Origin: Lachnospiraceae oral taxon 107 str. F0167
GTDB lineage: Bacteria > Bacillota > Clostridia > Lachnospirales > Lachnospiraceae
Direction of reading: 5' to 3'
Length of the DNA stretch: 64,000 nucleotides
NCBI GenBank assembly: GCA_000209465.1
Contig: GL890588.1
Location: 85,356 to 149,355, forward strand
Shown: piece after piece, positions 1 through 9,519 of the stretch
Position numbering within the stretch: the stretch's first letter is position 1
Layout: each line of letters opens with the position of its first letter
Notes under the pieces: model-generated
What the model was told of the DNA's origin: nothing
The model's input: the letters and a program-made list of their open reading frames with translations, nothing else
The model's database searches: none
Position numbers and translations under genes: made by a program

Positions 1-9
1 ATCACCTCC

Positions 10-1167
10 TTATAATGCCGCCAATCCCTTTACTATCCAGTCATAGTTTACTATTGCCTGATTCAGTGCATATTTGCTCTGCTCCAGTGCCCTTTTTGCA
101 TTCTCGGTTTTTACTCTCTGCATATCCAAATCACTTTTACTAATCATTCCAACTGAATATTTCTGATTTGCTATATTGAGGTTTGATTCCTCAAGCTTTG
201 CAAACGTATCTGCATAATTATATCCTTCCTTTGCGGAAGCGATATTCTGAGCTGCCACCGCCAATGCACTTCCTATATTTTTTTTATTGTCTTCAATAGT
301 AAGCTTAAGGCTTTGTCTGTCCGAATCAGTACTTGCATTTGCAAGCTTTTTCTCATTGATTCTTAAAGTATAATTATTCTCCAATGCCTTTGCCAAATCC
401 TCTGAAGGGGTAAATACCCTGTTTATATCGGGAGCTTTGATCTCTCCGACATTTGGAGAGTCATTATATCCCCATCCGGTCATTACCTGTAATTTTTTTA
501 ATACTGTGCTATTGTCAGATACCGCCTTATTTATCGCATTTTCCGCATTCAATAATTTTTCTTTAGCCGTAAGTACTTCTATATTGGTACCTGTTCCCGC
601 TCCAAGTTTTGCATTTGCAACATCAAGCTCAGTCTTTGCAAGTTCTGCATTTCCCTTTGCCACCTCTATAGCTATAAGCCCCGATTTATACGAAATCATA
701 TTTGTCATAGCGGTCTGTGCCAAGGTCTTTTCCGCCTGCTCATACCCAAGTCTTATTATATCGGCATCTTCCAAAGTGGAATCTGCAGTTGATAAAAGAC
801 TTTGCGCCGTAGCTCTGGCTGTTGCAACACTTGATAATCTTGCAACATATGTAGGATCGCTCGGATCGGGATCATCCAGATTATTTAAAATCTCTTCGGC
901 ATTTTCTCTGTAATGATTTGAAACATCTGTATTAGTCCTTCCATAATCTCTTTTAAACTTTGCTAAAGCCACTTCATTTGATCTGACTGTAGCATTGTAT
1001 TCGGCTATCAGATTTTCTATCTCATCAAAGTCTAAATTATTGTCCTCCAGCGTCGCCCATTCCTCATTACTTCTGTTAAATCTTGGAGTCCTTGCAAATA
1101 CGGTTGTAGTCATAAGCATACTGCCTGAAAGTGCAAGGGCTATTATTTTTCTGCCTTTTTTATTCAT
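10..1167 (-). CDS. TolC-like outer membrane efflux family protein
   Basis: This is the TolC/OEP-type third component of an RND efflux set, encoded last in the operon after the adaptor and the permease. The N-terminus is a signal peptide (hydrophobic core ending VFA). The rest is long alanine- and asparagine-rich helix with the two-fold OEP pattern, including NQKYSVGMISKSDL near the C-terminus, typical of TolC coiled coils. The start is placed at the MNKKGRK methionine because GAGGTGA lies just upstream; an in-frame ATG five codons earlier has no ribosome site. At about 385 residues it is shorter than proteobacterial TolC, and I see no clear beta-barrel segments, as expected if the host lacks an outer membrane. 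The family is clear; the mechanism in a Firmicute is not. Confidence 0.85.
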   Translation of the reverse strand: MNKKGRKIIALALSGSMLMTTTVFARTPRFNRSNEEWATLEDNNLDFDEIENLIAEYNATVRSNEVALAKFKRDYGRTNTDVSNHYRENAEEILNNLDDPDPSDPTYVARLSSVATARATAQSLLSTADSTLEDADIIRLGYEQAEKTLAQTAMTNMISYKSGLIAIEVAKGNAELAKTELDVANAKLGAGTGTNIEVLTAKEKLLNAENAINKAVSDNSTVLKKLQVMTGWGYNDSPNVGEIKAPDINRVFTPSEDLAKALENNYTLRINEKKLANASTDSDRQSLKLTIEDNKKNIGSALAVAAQNIASAKEGYNYADTFAKLEESNLNIANQKYSVGMISKSDLDMQRVKTENAKRALEQSKYALNQAIVNYDWIVKGLAAL

Positions 1168-1341
1168 ATTCACCTCTTTCATAATATAATAAATGTTAAA
1201 TACATCTTTATATTTAATTTTACAATACTTTTATTATTCAAATCTTACTTTTATATTTTTATTTGCTCAAGCTTTCCATACGGTTAAGGTAAGCCTCCCC
1301 GGTCAACATACTGACTTTAATTATTTAATTGCATTTATCTT

Positions 1342-4300
1342 TCAATCAATATCGAGTCCCGCTTCTAAATGATTTCCTGTAAGCTTTTTACCTGCCTTAT
1401 CAAGCATTTTATAAAGAGTGGGCAAAAGCAGCAGTGCAAGAAGCGTTGAAGCTATCAAACCTCCTACATTTACAAGTGCAAGTCCCTGGAGCATATCCGT
1501 TCCATATCCGAGAGCCATCGGAAGCATAGATATAATTGTTGTAAGGGTGGTCAAAAGTATAGGTCTTATTCTTGTCGCTCCCGCCTCCACAAGGGCATCA
1601 TCAAGAGGCATCTCCACCTTATACTGATTTACCGTATCCACATATAAAATACCGTTATTTACAACGGTACCCACCATCATCAAAAAACCTATCATTGACA
1701 TCATGCTTATCGGTACATCAAATATCCAAAGGAGTCCGAATGCTCCTATCAATGAAAACGGTATTGTAAACATTACCATCAGTGAAAATCTAGGTGATTC
1801 AAACTGCATTGCCATTACAATAAATATTAAAAATATTGCTGTAAGTAATGCATTAAGTAATGAGGTCATCTCATCACTCATCATATCATTATAGGCATTG
1901 GTAGCTCTTTCCACTCCGTTTGGAAGCCCCACACTGTCCACAAAGGCATCAGCCTCACTATTGGCATCTCCCTTATATCCTGCCACCTTATCCGCTGTGA
2001 TGGAAACCTGATATTTTTTATCCGATCTTGTAATCGTAACCGCACTGTCTTCAAATGACACTGTGGCAAGATCTGAAAGCGGAGTTTTAGTTCCTGTAAC
2101 ACCTGTTATCAAAATATTTTCTATTTCATTAATGGTGTCATAGCTTTCATCGGGATAATTCATTTTTACGGTAATCGTAGAATCTCCTGAGGAATATTTC
2201 ATTACCTCCGTATCCGTAAGATTTTGATATACTATACCCGCAACACTTCCCGGAGTCATTCCTATAGCCTCAGCCTGTACAGGATCAACATTTATCTTAA
2301 CAATCGGTGCCGCATTTTCCGCACTTGAATGTACATTTAATAAATAATTTAATGAGTGCATTTTATCTGCTATTTCATTTGCGGTCTTTCTTACCAGATT
2401 ATAATCGGTACTTTGAAGATTGATTTCCACAGCACGGTTTGATACTCCGCTTGAACTGTTAGACTGATTCTTTACGGATATTGAAGTATCAGGGATTTTG
2501 GTAAGCACAGGCTGCCACTCCTGTATTACATTTTTGGTTTTTCTGCTGCGTTTCTTTTTCAAATATGCAGTTATTGAAATACCGGTTTTTTCTGAAAACA
2601 TTTCAGAATTTCCAAAGGTCATCTGATAATTTTCCACATCCGGATCCGCCGCCACAAAATCTTCTATCTGCTTTGCAATTCTATCCACATCCTCGATATT
2701 AAGTCCCGGAGCTACGGAAACACTTATTGCTATCTGACCGTCATCCGATTCGGGCATCAGCACCATTCCGACATTTCCGGCAAGTATAAAGGATATTACA
2801 AGAAGTATCACCGATATTCCGACTACAGTGATTTTTTTCGGTATTATCTTTTTTACCGTATTTCTATAGCCATCCTGTACTTTTAAAAGCACTCTGTTTG
2901 CCAATGTATCAGTCTTTTCCACAGGATGAAAAAAGAGATATAGAAGCGGAACTATCATTATTGCGGAGAATAATGATGAAACCATACAAAATACTATGGT
3001 GTAGCCAAGCTGTGAAAAGAGCTGTCCTGAAAGACCTTTAAGCATTGCAAGAGGAAGGAATACTACACAGGTGGTTATTATAGAACCTGTTATTGAATTT
3101 ATCACAATACCTGTACCTTCCACGGCGGCATCAAAAAAGTTTTTATCATTTTTTGATCTGAAGCAGCTTTCAAGCACGACTATGGACGCATCCACAATCA
3201 TACCGATTCCAAGTACCAATGAGCCCATGGATATAAGATTTAGTGAAAAGCCTGCCGCACGCATAAGTGTAAGAGCTACCATAACGGATATCGGTATTGA
3301 ACTTCCGACTATCAGCGAAGCCTTGATATCTCCAAAAAATATAAACAGAACTATCATTGAGAGTATTACCGCCATTATAAGTGTCTTAAATACATCACTG
3401 ATTGATTCCTTGATATATTTTGAGCTGTCAAATATCGTAGTAATGGTCAAATCCTTGTTATTTGCCTTCAGTTCCTCTATAACCTTGTTAACCTGCTTTG
3501 ATACTTCAACCGAAGTGGATGACTGCTGCTTTGTAATAGCCAATGAAACCACCTCTTCACCATTATAACGGCTCAGCGAGTTTTTCTCCTCCAAAGCATC
3601 ATATACATTTGCCACATCCGATAAATGTATTACATCTCCTGTTTTTAGCGGTATTACAATATTTTTTAATCTGTTGATATCCTTATAGTCGGCACCTATA
3701 CTTACACTTAGTGATTGCCTTCCATAGTCAACCTTGCCTACAGGTGTGGAAAAATCCGCACTGCTTATTATATTTCCGATATCCGACATGGCTAAATTAT
3801 ACTGCGCAAGCTTTTCGGGTATCAACTCAATTCTTATATAACTTGACTGCCCTCCTGATATGGAAACACTTCCAACCGAAGACATTTTCTTAAATTCAGG
3901 AACAATATTTGTGTTCACATAGTCCTGCAAATTGCCGTCCGTACCTCCGGCAATGCTTAGCTGTATATCACTTTGAGCATTCATATCTATCTCTATAATA
4001 TTCGGCTCCTCGGCATCCTTTGGCAGGCTTGATTTTACAGAATCCAATGCCTTTTTGAGGTTAATGTACGCCTTATCCATATTTGTTCCGAACTCATATT
4101 GTAAAAGCATGGTAGAGGCATTTTCCATGGAACTTACACTTACGGTTTTTATTCCCGTCAGTGTTGAAACCTCGGACTCTATTTTTTTTGATACAAGTTC
4201 ATCTATATCTGCCGGAGATGCTCCCGGATATATAGTGGATACAACCATCATCGGCAAACTCATCTCGGGATTAAGCTCCATCGGTGCATTCATAACAGAG

Positions 4301-4383
4301 CGCAATCCGAAAAACAAAACCGTTATTACTGCAAGAATAAGAGTTACCGGTCTTTTTAATGAAAACCTTGTTAATCCAATCAT
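1342..4383 (-). CDS. RND (AcrB/MMPL superfamily) efflux permease
   Basis: This is an inner-membrane proton-driven efflux pump of the AcrB family, 1013 residues, with the usual twelve-helix duplicated layout: an N-terminal helix (residues about 10-30), a large extracytoplasmic loop, a helix bundle around 330-530, a second loop, and a second bundle around 835-1000. The TM4 proton-relay motif reads VDASIVVLE where AcrB has VDDAIVVVE, so the first relay Asp is kept and the second is Ala. The start has AGGAGG upstream. It lies 8 bases after the adaptor gene and 174 bases before the TolC-like gene, so the three form an operon. Substrate is unknown; drugs, bile-type detergents or lipids are all possible. 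Confidence 0.93.
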   Translation of the reverse strand: MIGLTRFSLKRPVTLILAVITVLFFGLRSVMNAPMELNPEMSLPMMVVSTIYPGASPADIDELVSKKIESEVSTLTGIKTVSVSSMENASTMLLQYEFGTNMDKAYINLKKALDSVKSSLPKDAEEPNIIEIDMNAQSDIQLSIAGGTDGNLQDYVNTNIVPEFKKMSSVGSVSISGGQSSYIRIELIPEKLAQYNLAMSDIGNIISSADFSTPVGKVDYGRQSLSVSIGADYKDINRLKNIVIPLKTGDVIHLSDVANVYDALEEKNSLSRYNGEEVVSLAITKQQSSTSVEVSKQVNKVIEELKANNKDLTITTIFDSSKYIKESISDVFKTLIMAVILSMIVLFIFFGDIKASLIVGSSIPISVMVALTLMRAAGFSLNLISMGSLVLGIGMIVDASIVVLESCFRSKNDKNFFDAAVEGTGIVINSITGSIITTCVVFLPLAMLKGLSGQLFSQLGYTIVFCMVSSLFSAIMIVPLLYLFFHPVEKTDTLANRVLLKVQDGYRNTVKKIIPKKITVVGISVILLVISFILAGNVGMVLMPESDDGQIAISVSVAPGLNIEDVDRIAKQIEDFVAADPDVENYQMTFGNSEMFSEKTGISITAYLKKKRSRKTKNVIQEWQPVLTKIPDTSISVKNQSNSSSGVSNRAVEINLQSTDYNLVRKTANEIADKMHSLNYLLNVHSSAENAAPIVKINVDPVQAEAIGMTPGSVAGIVYQNLTDTEVMKYSSGDSTITVKMNYPDESYDTINEIENILITGVTGTKTPLSDLATVSFEDSAVTITRSDKKYQVSITADKVAGYKGDANSEADAFVDSVGLPNGVERATNAYNDMMSDEMTSLLNALLTAIFLIFIVMAMQFESPRFSLMVMFTIPFSLIGAFGLLWIFDVPISMMSMIGFLMMVGTVVNNGILYVDTVNQYKVEMPLDDALVEAGATRIRPILLTTLTTIISMLPMALGYGTDMLQGLALVNVGGLIASTLLALLLLPTLYKMLDKAGKKLTGNHLEAGLDID

Positions 4384-4391
4384 AAATCCTC

Positions 4392-5507
4392 CTACTTATT
4401 TCCTGCACTTTCTGTTTCTGCATTGCCTACAGTCTCATCTGCACTGCTTTCTACCCCCTCATTTTGAGAGAGCAGTACCTCCGCTCCGTCATAGAGTTCA
4501 TTACTCCATGTGGATATTACTTTGTCGGAAGTGTTAATTCCATCCTTTATCTCTATATAATCACTGTCATAAATTCCCACATTTACATTTTTCTTTACAG
4601 CCTTGCCTTCCCTGTATAAATATATATATGCATCATTTCCCGAGTACATCACTGCTGAGATTGGGAGGGTCAACACATTATCAGCCTTGTTCTTTAAAAG
4701 TGTAAGCTTTACTTTCATTCCGCTCTGTAATGCTTCTCCCTCAAGGCTTGCCTTTACATCATAAAGTCCAGTGGAACTTGAGAGCGCATTTGATATTTCG
4801 GTTATATTGCCATTGTATTCGGTACCGTTATGTAAAACTTTTATCTGATCACCTGCTTTTAGATGATTTTGAACATCCACCGTCGCTCCGAACTTTACCT
4901 CCATTCCGCTATTGCCTGATATAGTCGCTATAGCTGTACTCTGAGCGATCATATCATGTACCTCTACACCTTTGGTCTCCACCACTCCCGAAATAGGCGC
5001 TTTAATACTTGTATATGAAGACTGTAAATCATATTGTGACTTGGCAGCCTCGTAGTTTAATGCTGCGGATGTTGCTGCAGATCTTGCCTGTTCAAGTACC
5101 TGTATGGCAACAGCTCCGGTATCTGCCAGTGCCTGAGTTCTTGAAAGTGCTGTAGCGGTATCATTCATAGTGACCTTTGCCGCATCCATCTGAATTTTCA
5201 ATGCTGTAAGTGCATCGGAATTTATTGTTGCCAAAATATCTCCGGCATTTACATTATCACCCACATTAAAATTAACCGAAAGCGCCTCACCCCCTACCTT
5301 AGGAAATACCGATACGCTTTGAGTAGGGGCGATTGTTCCTATCTGCTCCGTATATATTACTATATTCCTTCTTTCAGGCTCCACCGTCATAACACCCGGT
5401 CTGGTATCTGTTACTACCTCCACCTTCTTTGAACCAACAAATCTATATACTGTAAAAGCCACTGCCGCAACAACTATTACAGCTATCACTATTCTCCCTA
5501 TCTTCAT
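4392..5507 (-). CDS. RND efflux periplasmic adaptor (membrane fusion protein)
   Basis: This is an HlyD/AcrA-family adaptor that would link the permease to the TolC-like protein. It has an N-terminal membrane helix (IVIAVIVVAAVAFTVYRF), the biotinyl-lipoyl-like half motif (GGEALSVNFNVGDNVNAGDILA), a short helical hairpin around residues 105-150, the second lipoyl half (SYTSIKAPISGVVETKGVEV) and a beta-barrel/membrane-proximal part. The C-terminus is rich in Glu and Ser. Start taken at the methionine before KIGRIV, where GGAG precedes at good spacing; a Met four codons upstream lies inside the ribosome-site region. First gene of the operon. Confidence 0.9.
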   Translation of the reverse strand: MKIGRIVIAVIVVAAVAFTVYRFVGSKKVEVVTDTRPGVMTVEPERRNIVIYTEQIGTIAPTQSVSVFPKVGGEALSVNFNVGDNVNAGDILATINSDALTALKIQMDAAKVTMNDTATALSRTQALADTGAVAIQVLEQARSAATSAALNYEAAKSQYDLQSSYTSIKAPISGVVETKGVEVHDMIAQSTAIATISGNSGMEVKFGATVDVQNHLKAGDQIKVLHNGTEYNGNITEISNALSSSTGLYDVKASLEGEALQSGMKVKLTLLKNKADNVLTLPISAVMYSGNDAYIYLYREGKAVKKNVNVGIYDSDYIEIKDGINTSDKVISTWSNELYDGAEVLLSQNEGVESSADETVGNAETESAGNK

Positions 5508-5519
5508 ATATTTCTCCAT

Positions 5520-5914
5520 TCTATATATTATTTATGATGCTTATCTGACAGAACTGTTAAAATAATAAATTGTACATGTATTATACTACCTTTAAATTTG
5601 ATATTTAATACTATATTATTTTTACTTTATTATATTTTTATGACTATATTTATGGAAATATAGCTAAACTCCAATTCTAAACAAAACATCAAATGATTCA
5701 TGCTTTACTTTTTAATAATTTTATATATAAAAGCATACTGCATGATAATACTACATATGATTTATAAAGATGATACCACATAGTACTTTATAATGCAAGG
5801 TACTAGGCGATATTTTTCTTTTATTATTTTCAAAATTCCGGAACGAATTTTATACTGAATCTTTCTCTTAAAATCTATATCCAAATTTTAAAAGAAAAAG
5901 TGACATACAAAATG
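5520..5914. other. Intergenic region upstream of the RND operon
   Basis: About 395 bases without a gene, very AT-rich. On the minus strand a perfect -10 (TATAAT, plus-strand 5580-5585) lies about 70 bases before the adaptor start with only a weak -35, so this is the probable RND promoter. It sits next to a TGTACA palindrome at 5571-5576 that could bind a regulator. The left-over part up to 5898 shows no ORF or strong structure. Confidence 0.4.
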
Positions 5915-5935
5915 TCAATCAATTTGTATGTCACT
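5899..5935 (-). terminator. Rho-independent terminator overlapping a gene end
   Basis: A perfect 13-bp inverted repeat (5899-5911 and 5923-5935, arm AGTGACATACAAA) with an 11-base loop is followed on the minus strand by TTTTTCTTTT. The stop codon of the zinc-ribbon gene (5915-5917) lies in the loop, so its last codons form one arm of the stem. Confidence 0.8.
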
Positions 5936-6199
5936 GCCATAATCTCTTCTAATATCTCTATTATTTTCCGCAATATCTATTACTACCTTTTCACAACCCC
6001 TGCATAAATAAGCGATACAATATTTACCATAAAAAGGATAGCTTAGTCTTACATTCTTTTTATCCAAGTTTAAAAGCGATTTTAAAAAACCTCTTTTACT
6101 GTCTGTATCCCGCCACCAAAGTGAATACCTTGCACCGTCTATTATACCCTCACTCATAGTCTTTCCACAATATGGGCATTTTACTTTTGCTTTTTCCAT
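5915..6199 (-). CDS. Small zinc-ribbon protein (PF20097/DUF6487-like)
   Basis: A 94-residue protein with two CxxC knuckles: CPYCGKTM near the N-terminus and CRGC near the C-terminus (YLCRGCEKVVID). Together they would bind one zinc. Between them lies a RYSLWWRD segment. This arrangement matches the uncharacterised DUF6487 family common in clostridia. A GGGAGGA ribosome site precedes the ATG. The gene just upstream is a paralogue with the same two knuckles and the shared phrase CIAYLCR. Function is unknown; nucleic-acid or protein binding is only a guess. Confidence 0.75.
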   Translation of the reverse strand: MEKAKVKCPYCGKTMSEGIIDGARYSLWWRDTDSKRGFLKSLLNLDKKNVRLSYPFYGKYCIAYLCRGCEKVVIDIAENNRDIRRDYGSDIQID

Positions 6200-6314
6200 A
6201 AGTCCTCCCTTACTAAAATATCCTTTTTACTCTACAGGGAAAAGTCCTTGTATAATGAACTTTATCTTTAATATATCTTTTATGATAGAATATATACTGC
6301 AAAGCTTCTTACTT

Positions 6315-6587
6315 TTAAATATCGATTATTATTGTTTTGCACTCTCTGCAAAGATAGGCTATGCACTTCTTCTCATCCCATATTGTGGGATAATACTTAC
6401 TGGTTAATTCTATTACCTTATCTTCATATTCATCGGCAAAAGGATATAATAAATTCTCATACCATTTACCTTTTTTGCGTTCAGGAATCCACTTAATATC
6501 ATGAGATGAACGTCCTTTACCTCTGGGGATTTCTCCCCTTTCCATGATCTTTCCGCAGTATGGGCATCTTTTATTAAAGTTTTCCAT
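6315..6587 (-). CDS. Small zinc-ribbon protein, paralogue of the next gene
   Basis: About 90 residues with CPYCGKIM at the N-terminus and CRECKTIIIDI at the very end, the same zinc-ribbon layout as the neighbour at 5915-6199. The middle differs (basic, with HDIKWIPERKKGKW), so the pair is an old duplication. I start it at MENFNKRC because GGAGG lies 7 bases upstream; an earlier in-frame Met has no site of its own. Uncharacterised DUF6487-like family. Confidence 0.72.
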   Translation of the reverse strand: MENFNKRCPYCGKIMERGEIPRGKGRSSHDIKWIPERKKGKWYENLLYPFADEYEDKVIELTSKYYPTIWDEKKCIAYLCRECKTIIIDI

Positions 6588-6690
6588 ATAGCCTCCATTT
6601 TTCATTTAAGTACATATCTCTTTTCTATAGTACACTGTACTATATAGATATATAAATGTAAATATAACATTATAATAAGTAAAACCAAAA

Positions 6691-6730
6691 AAGGACATAT
6701 ACTCTCCCTCAGGTCAGTATACGCCCCTTG
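6691..6730 (-). terminator. Terminator of the fucose operon
   Basis: On the minus strand GGCGTATACT pairs with AGTATATGTC through a 10-bp stem with two G-U pairs, extended by further G-U/G-C pairs, followed by T6. It lies about 30 bases after the stop of the lactaldehyde reductase gene, the last gene of the operon. Confidence 0.7.
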
Positions 6731-6758
6731 CTTTAAAATATTATAAAAGGTAAAAATT

Positions 6759-7907
6759 TTACATCAAACTAAGGAATAATTCCTTAATCTCCTCAAATTT
6801 AGGATCTCTTGGATTACCGGGTCTGCAAGCATCATCCATAGCTGACTGTGATAAGAAATCTACATCCTCAGGTTTTACTATATCTTTCAAATCCTTTGGA
6901 ATGCCTACATCCTCAGAAAGCTTCTTCACCGCATCCACAGCAGCCTTTTTATACTCCGCTTCGCTCATATTCTCTGTGCCTTCCACTCCCATAGCCTTAG
7001 CTACATCTCTGAGCTTTTCGCCAACTGCATCCGCATTATACTCCATAACTGTAGGAAGAATAATAGCATTTGCAACACCATGAGGTGTATCATATAATGC
7101 ACCGAGTCCATGTGCCATTGAGTGAACTATTCCAAGTCCACAGTTGGAGAATCCCATTCCTGTAAGATACTGACCGACAGCCATACCTTCTCTTCCCTCA
7201 GCTGTGTTCTCTACTGCACCGCGAAGTGACTTAGCTATAAGCTCAATAGCCTTTAAGTTAAACATATCTGTAATTACATTTGCACCCTTTGTAGTATATC
7301 CTTCGATAGCATGTGTAAGTGCATCCATACCTGTTGATGCTGTAAGTCCCTTTGGCATACTTGACATCATATCAGGATCTACAAATGCTACTACAGGAAT
7401 ATCATGTGGATCTACACATACAAATTTTCTTTTCTTCTCTACATCTGTAATAACATAATTGATTGTAACCTCTGCCGCTGTACCTGCTGTAGTAGGTACT
7501 GCAAATATCGGAACGCTTGGATTCTTTGTCGGTGAAAGTCCTTCAAGACTTCTCACATCTTCAAACTCAGGGTTTGCAATGATTATACCGACAGCCTTAG
7601 AGGTATCCATCGATGAACCTCCACCGATAGCAATTATATAGTCTGCTCCTGATTTTTTAAACGCCTCTACTCCGCTTTGAACATTTTCAATTGTCGGATT
7701 TGCCTTTATATCAGAATAAATTTCATACTCAAGTCCCTCTTTATCAAGTAAATCGGTAACCTTTTTTGTTACATTGAATTTAACCAAATCAGGATCGGAA
7801 CAAACAAAAGCCTTTTTGAAACCTCTAAGCTTTGCTTCCTCTGTAACACTTAAAATAGCACCTTTTCCATGATAAGATATTTCATTTAATATAATTCTGT
7901 TAGCCAT
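6759..7907 (-). CDS. fucO: Lactaldehyde reductase (iron-containing alcohol dehydrogenase)
   Basis: The enzyme reduces L-lactaldehyde from fuculose-1-phosphate cleavage to 1,2-propanediol, regenerating NAD+. It is a 382-residue group III (iron-activated) dehydrogenase: the NAD-binding GGGSSMDTSKA motif sits around residue 97, and the metal-ligand histidines lie in HAIEGY and HSMAHGLGALYDTPHG. Length matches E. coli FucO. AGGGGGA precedes the start. It is the last gene of the operon that also encodes fucose kinase, isomerase and aldolase, which supports the lactaldehyde assignment over a generic butanol or propanediol dehydrogenase. Confidence 0.92.
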   Translation of the reverse strand: MANRIILNEISYHGKGAILSVTEEAKLRGFKKAFVCSDPDLVKFNVTKKVTDLLDKEGLEYEIYSDIKANPTIENVQSGVEAFKKSGADYIIAIGGGSSMDTSKAVGIIIANPEFEDVRSLEGLSPTKNPSVPIFAVPTTAGTAAEVTINYVITDVEKKRKFVCVDPHDIPVVAFVDPDMMSSMPKGLTASTGMDALTHAIEGYTTKGANVITDMFNLKAIELIAKSLRGAVENTAEGREGMAVGQYLTGMGFSNCGLGIVHSMAHGLGALYDTPHGVANAIILPTVMEYNADAVGEKLRDVAKAMGVEGTENMSEAEYKKAAVDAVKKLSEDVGIPKDLKDIVKPEDVDFLSQSAMDDACRPGNPRDPKFEEIKELFLSLM

Positions 7908-7946
7908 AATGAATCCCCCTATTATCCGCTACTATGTTGACTGATA

Positions 7947-8378
7947 CTATACAACACCCTTTTGCAACATTATATTACCATAGAGTGCTTTTTCTGATGT
8001 AGCAATGATTAAGTATGTACTTCTTGCTTCCTCGTAAAATTTAAATCTTTCGATACTGCCTATTACATCTTTTCTGGCATCATATTTTGATACTATTTCT
8101 TTAAACTCATCCCAAATAGGTGTTTCTACAGTATCTCCCGGTACCTTTTCCATGATTTTAACAGGATGTTCATCATATGTATCAAGTGGAAAAACCTTTA
8201 ATACGGCATCCAATATCTTACATACACCATGACCGTCCATTCTTATGATATGGGCATTCTTCCCCACACTATGTGTGGGGAAATTGCCGTCTGCAATGAC
8301 AAGTCTGTCTGAATGGCCCATTTCACAAAGGTATTTCAAAAGTTCGGGTGAAATTATTTCAGGTATACCTTTTAGCAT
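7947..8378 (-). CDS. fucU: L-fucose mutarotase (RbsD/FucU family)
   Basis: A 143-residue RbsD/FucU-family protein that interconverts alpha and beta anomers of fucose so that the isomerase receives its substrate. Family signs are the N-terminal LKGIPEIISPELLKYL, the MGHSD segment with the catalytic His, DGNFP, and HPVKIMEKVPGD. It lies between the sugar-binding protein and fucO. RbsD is the other member of this family, but the fucose operon context favours FucU. Confidence 0.93.
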   Translation of the reverse strand: MLKGIPEIISPELLKYLCEMGHSDRLVIADGNFPTHSVGKNAHIIRMDGHGVCKILDAVLKVFPLDTYDEHPVKIMEKVPGDTVETPIWDEFKEIVSKYDARKDVIGSIERFKFYEEARSTYLIIATSEKALYGNIMLQKGVV

Positions 8379-8387
8379 AACCGCCTC

Positions 8388-9509
8388 TTATTCGTATAAA
8401 CATGGAGCGATCTTAGGATCTTCCATATTGTCCTTTGTATACCATAACGCACCTGTATCAACATCTGATACGCTCTCGCCGTTTGCTGCCTTTACTGCAA
8501 GCTCAACCGCCTTATAACCGATTTGAACAGGATCCTGTGTTACGCTACCTGCGAATAAACCGTCTTTGATTGCCTGAAGCTGCTTCTTACCTGCGTCAAA
8601 TCCTACTGCAACAACCTTACCCTCACCGATCTTATCAAGACCTTCATTAGCTGTGATGATAGCATTTGCTGCAAACTCGTTTGAACCGTAGATTGCGATA
8701 AGGTCTGACTTCTCTAAGATAGCTGATGCAACAGCTGCACCGTCTGCATCCTTAACTTCTGCAGGTATACCTACATCGATAACAACAGGTGCTCCTGCCT
8801 TCTCCTTCTTTAAGCTGTCATGTCCTTCAACTGAAACTTTGTCTTCTCCAACAAGCTTTGTCATCTCCTCAACGAAGCCCTTTGTTCTCTCAACGATTGA
8901 CTGTGAGTTTGACTCCTGAGCAACAACACCGATTCTAACTGTACCTGAAGCACCTTCAATCTTATCTTTGATAAGCTCATATGTCTCTTTAGCTGCTAAC
9001 TGTCCTGCTACAAGGTTGTTTGTAGATGCATTAGCCTTGATAGCTCCTGCCGGTGCATCCGGAACACCTGAGTCAAACCCTATTATCGGGATGCCTGCAT
9101 CCATTGCTGTCTGGATTGAACCTAAACTTGCCTGTGTGTCAAGTGCTGCAAAACAAATAGCTGTCGGCTTCTGTGCAATAGCTGCATCCAAATACTCGAT
9201 TTGCTGTGCGATTGCCGACTCATTATCAGGTCCCTGGAATGATACCTCAACACCTAAATCTGTACCTGCCTGCATTGCACCCTTCTCTACAGCCTTCCAG
9301 AACTGATGCTGGAATCCCTTAGCGATAACGTTAATCTTCTTTCCGTCTGCGCTTGCCTCTGCCTTTGTCTCCTCCGCCTTTGAGCTGTCTGCCTGTGCCG
9401 CTGTTGTCTTTTCAGCCTCACTTGAACCGCTGCTTGATCCTCCGCCGCATGCAACAAGTGACATTGCCATCAAACCTGCCGCTGCAACTGCTAACATTCT
9501 TTTTTTCAT
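8388..9509 (-). CDS. Sugar ABC transporter substrate-binding lipoprotein, probable L-fucose
   Basis: A secreted solute-binding lipoprotein: signal peptide with lipobox SLVAC (Cys21), a Ser/Glu/Lys-rich linker, then a periplasmic-binding-protein-1 (RbsB-like) fold, as in NVIAKGFQHQFWKAVEKGAMQAGTDLGVEVSFQGP and IPIIGFDSGV. It sits directly before the ribose-type permease and ATPase in transcription-unit order ATPase-permease-binding protein. Being inside a fucose catabolic operon with no other transporter, L-fucose (or a fucosylated sugar) is the likely ligand. That is inference from context. Confidence 0.9.
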   Translation of the reverse strand: MKKRMLAVAAAGLMAMSLVACGGGSSSGSSEAEKTTAAQADSSKAEETKAEASADGKKINVIAKGFQHQFWKAVEKGAMQAGTDLGVEVSFQGPDNESAIAQQIEYLDAAIAQKPTAICFAALDTQASLGSIQTAMDAGIPIIGFDSGVPDAPAGAIKANASTNNLVAGQLAAKETYELIKDKIEGASGTVRIGVVAQESNSQSIVERTKGFVEEMTKLVGEDKVSVEGHDSLKKEKAGAPVVIDVGIPAEVKDADGAAVASAILEKSDLIAIYGSNEFAANAIITANEGLDKIGEGKVVAVGFDAGKKQLQAIKDGLFAGSVTQDPVQIGYKAVELAVKAANGESVSDVDTGALWYTKDNMEDPKIAPCLYE

Positions 9510-9519
9510 AATTTTCTCC

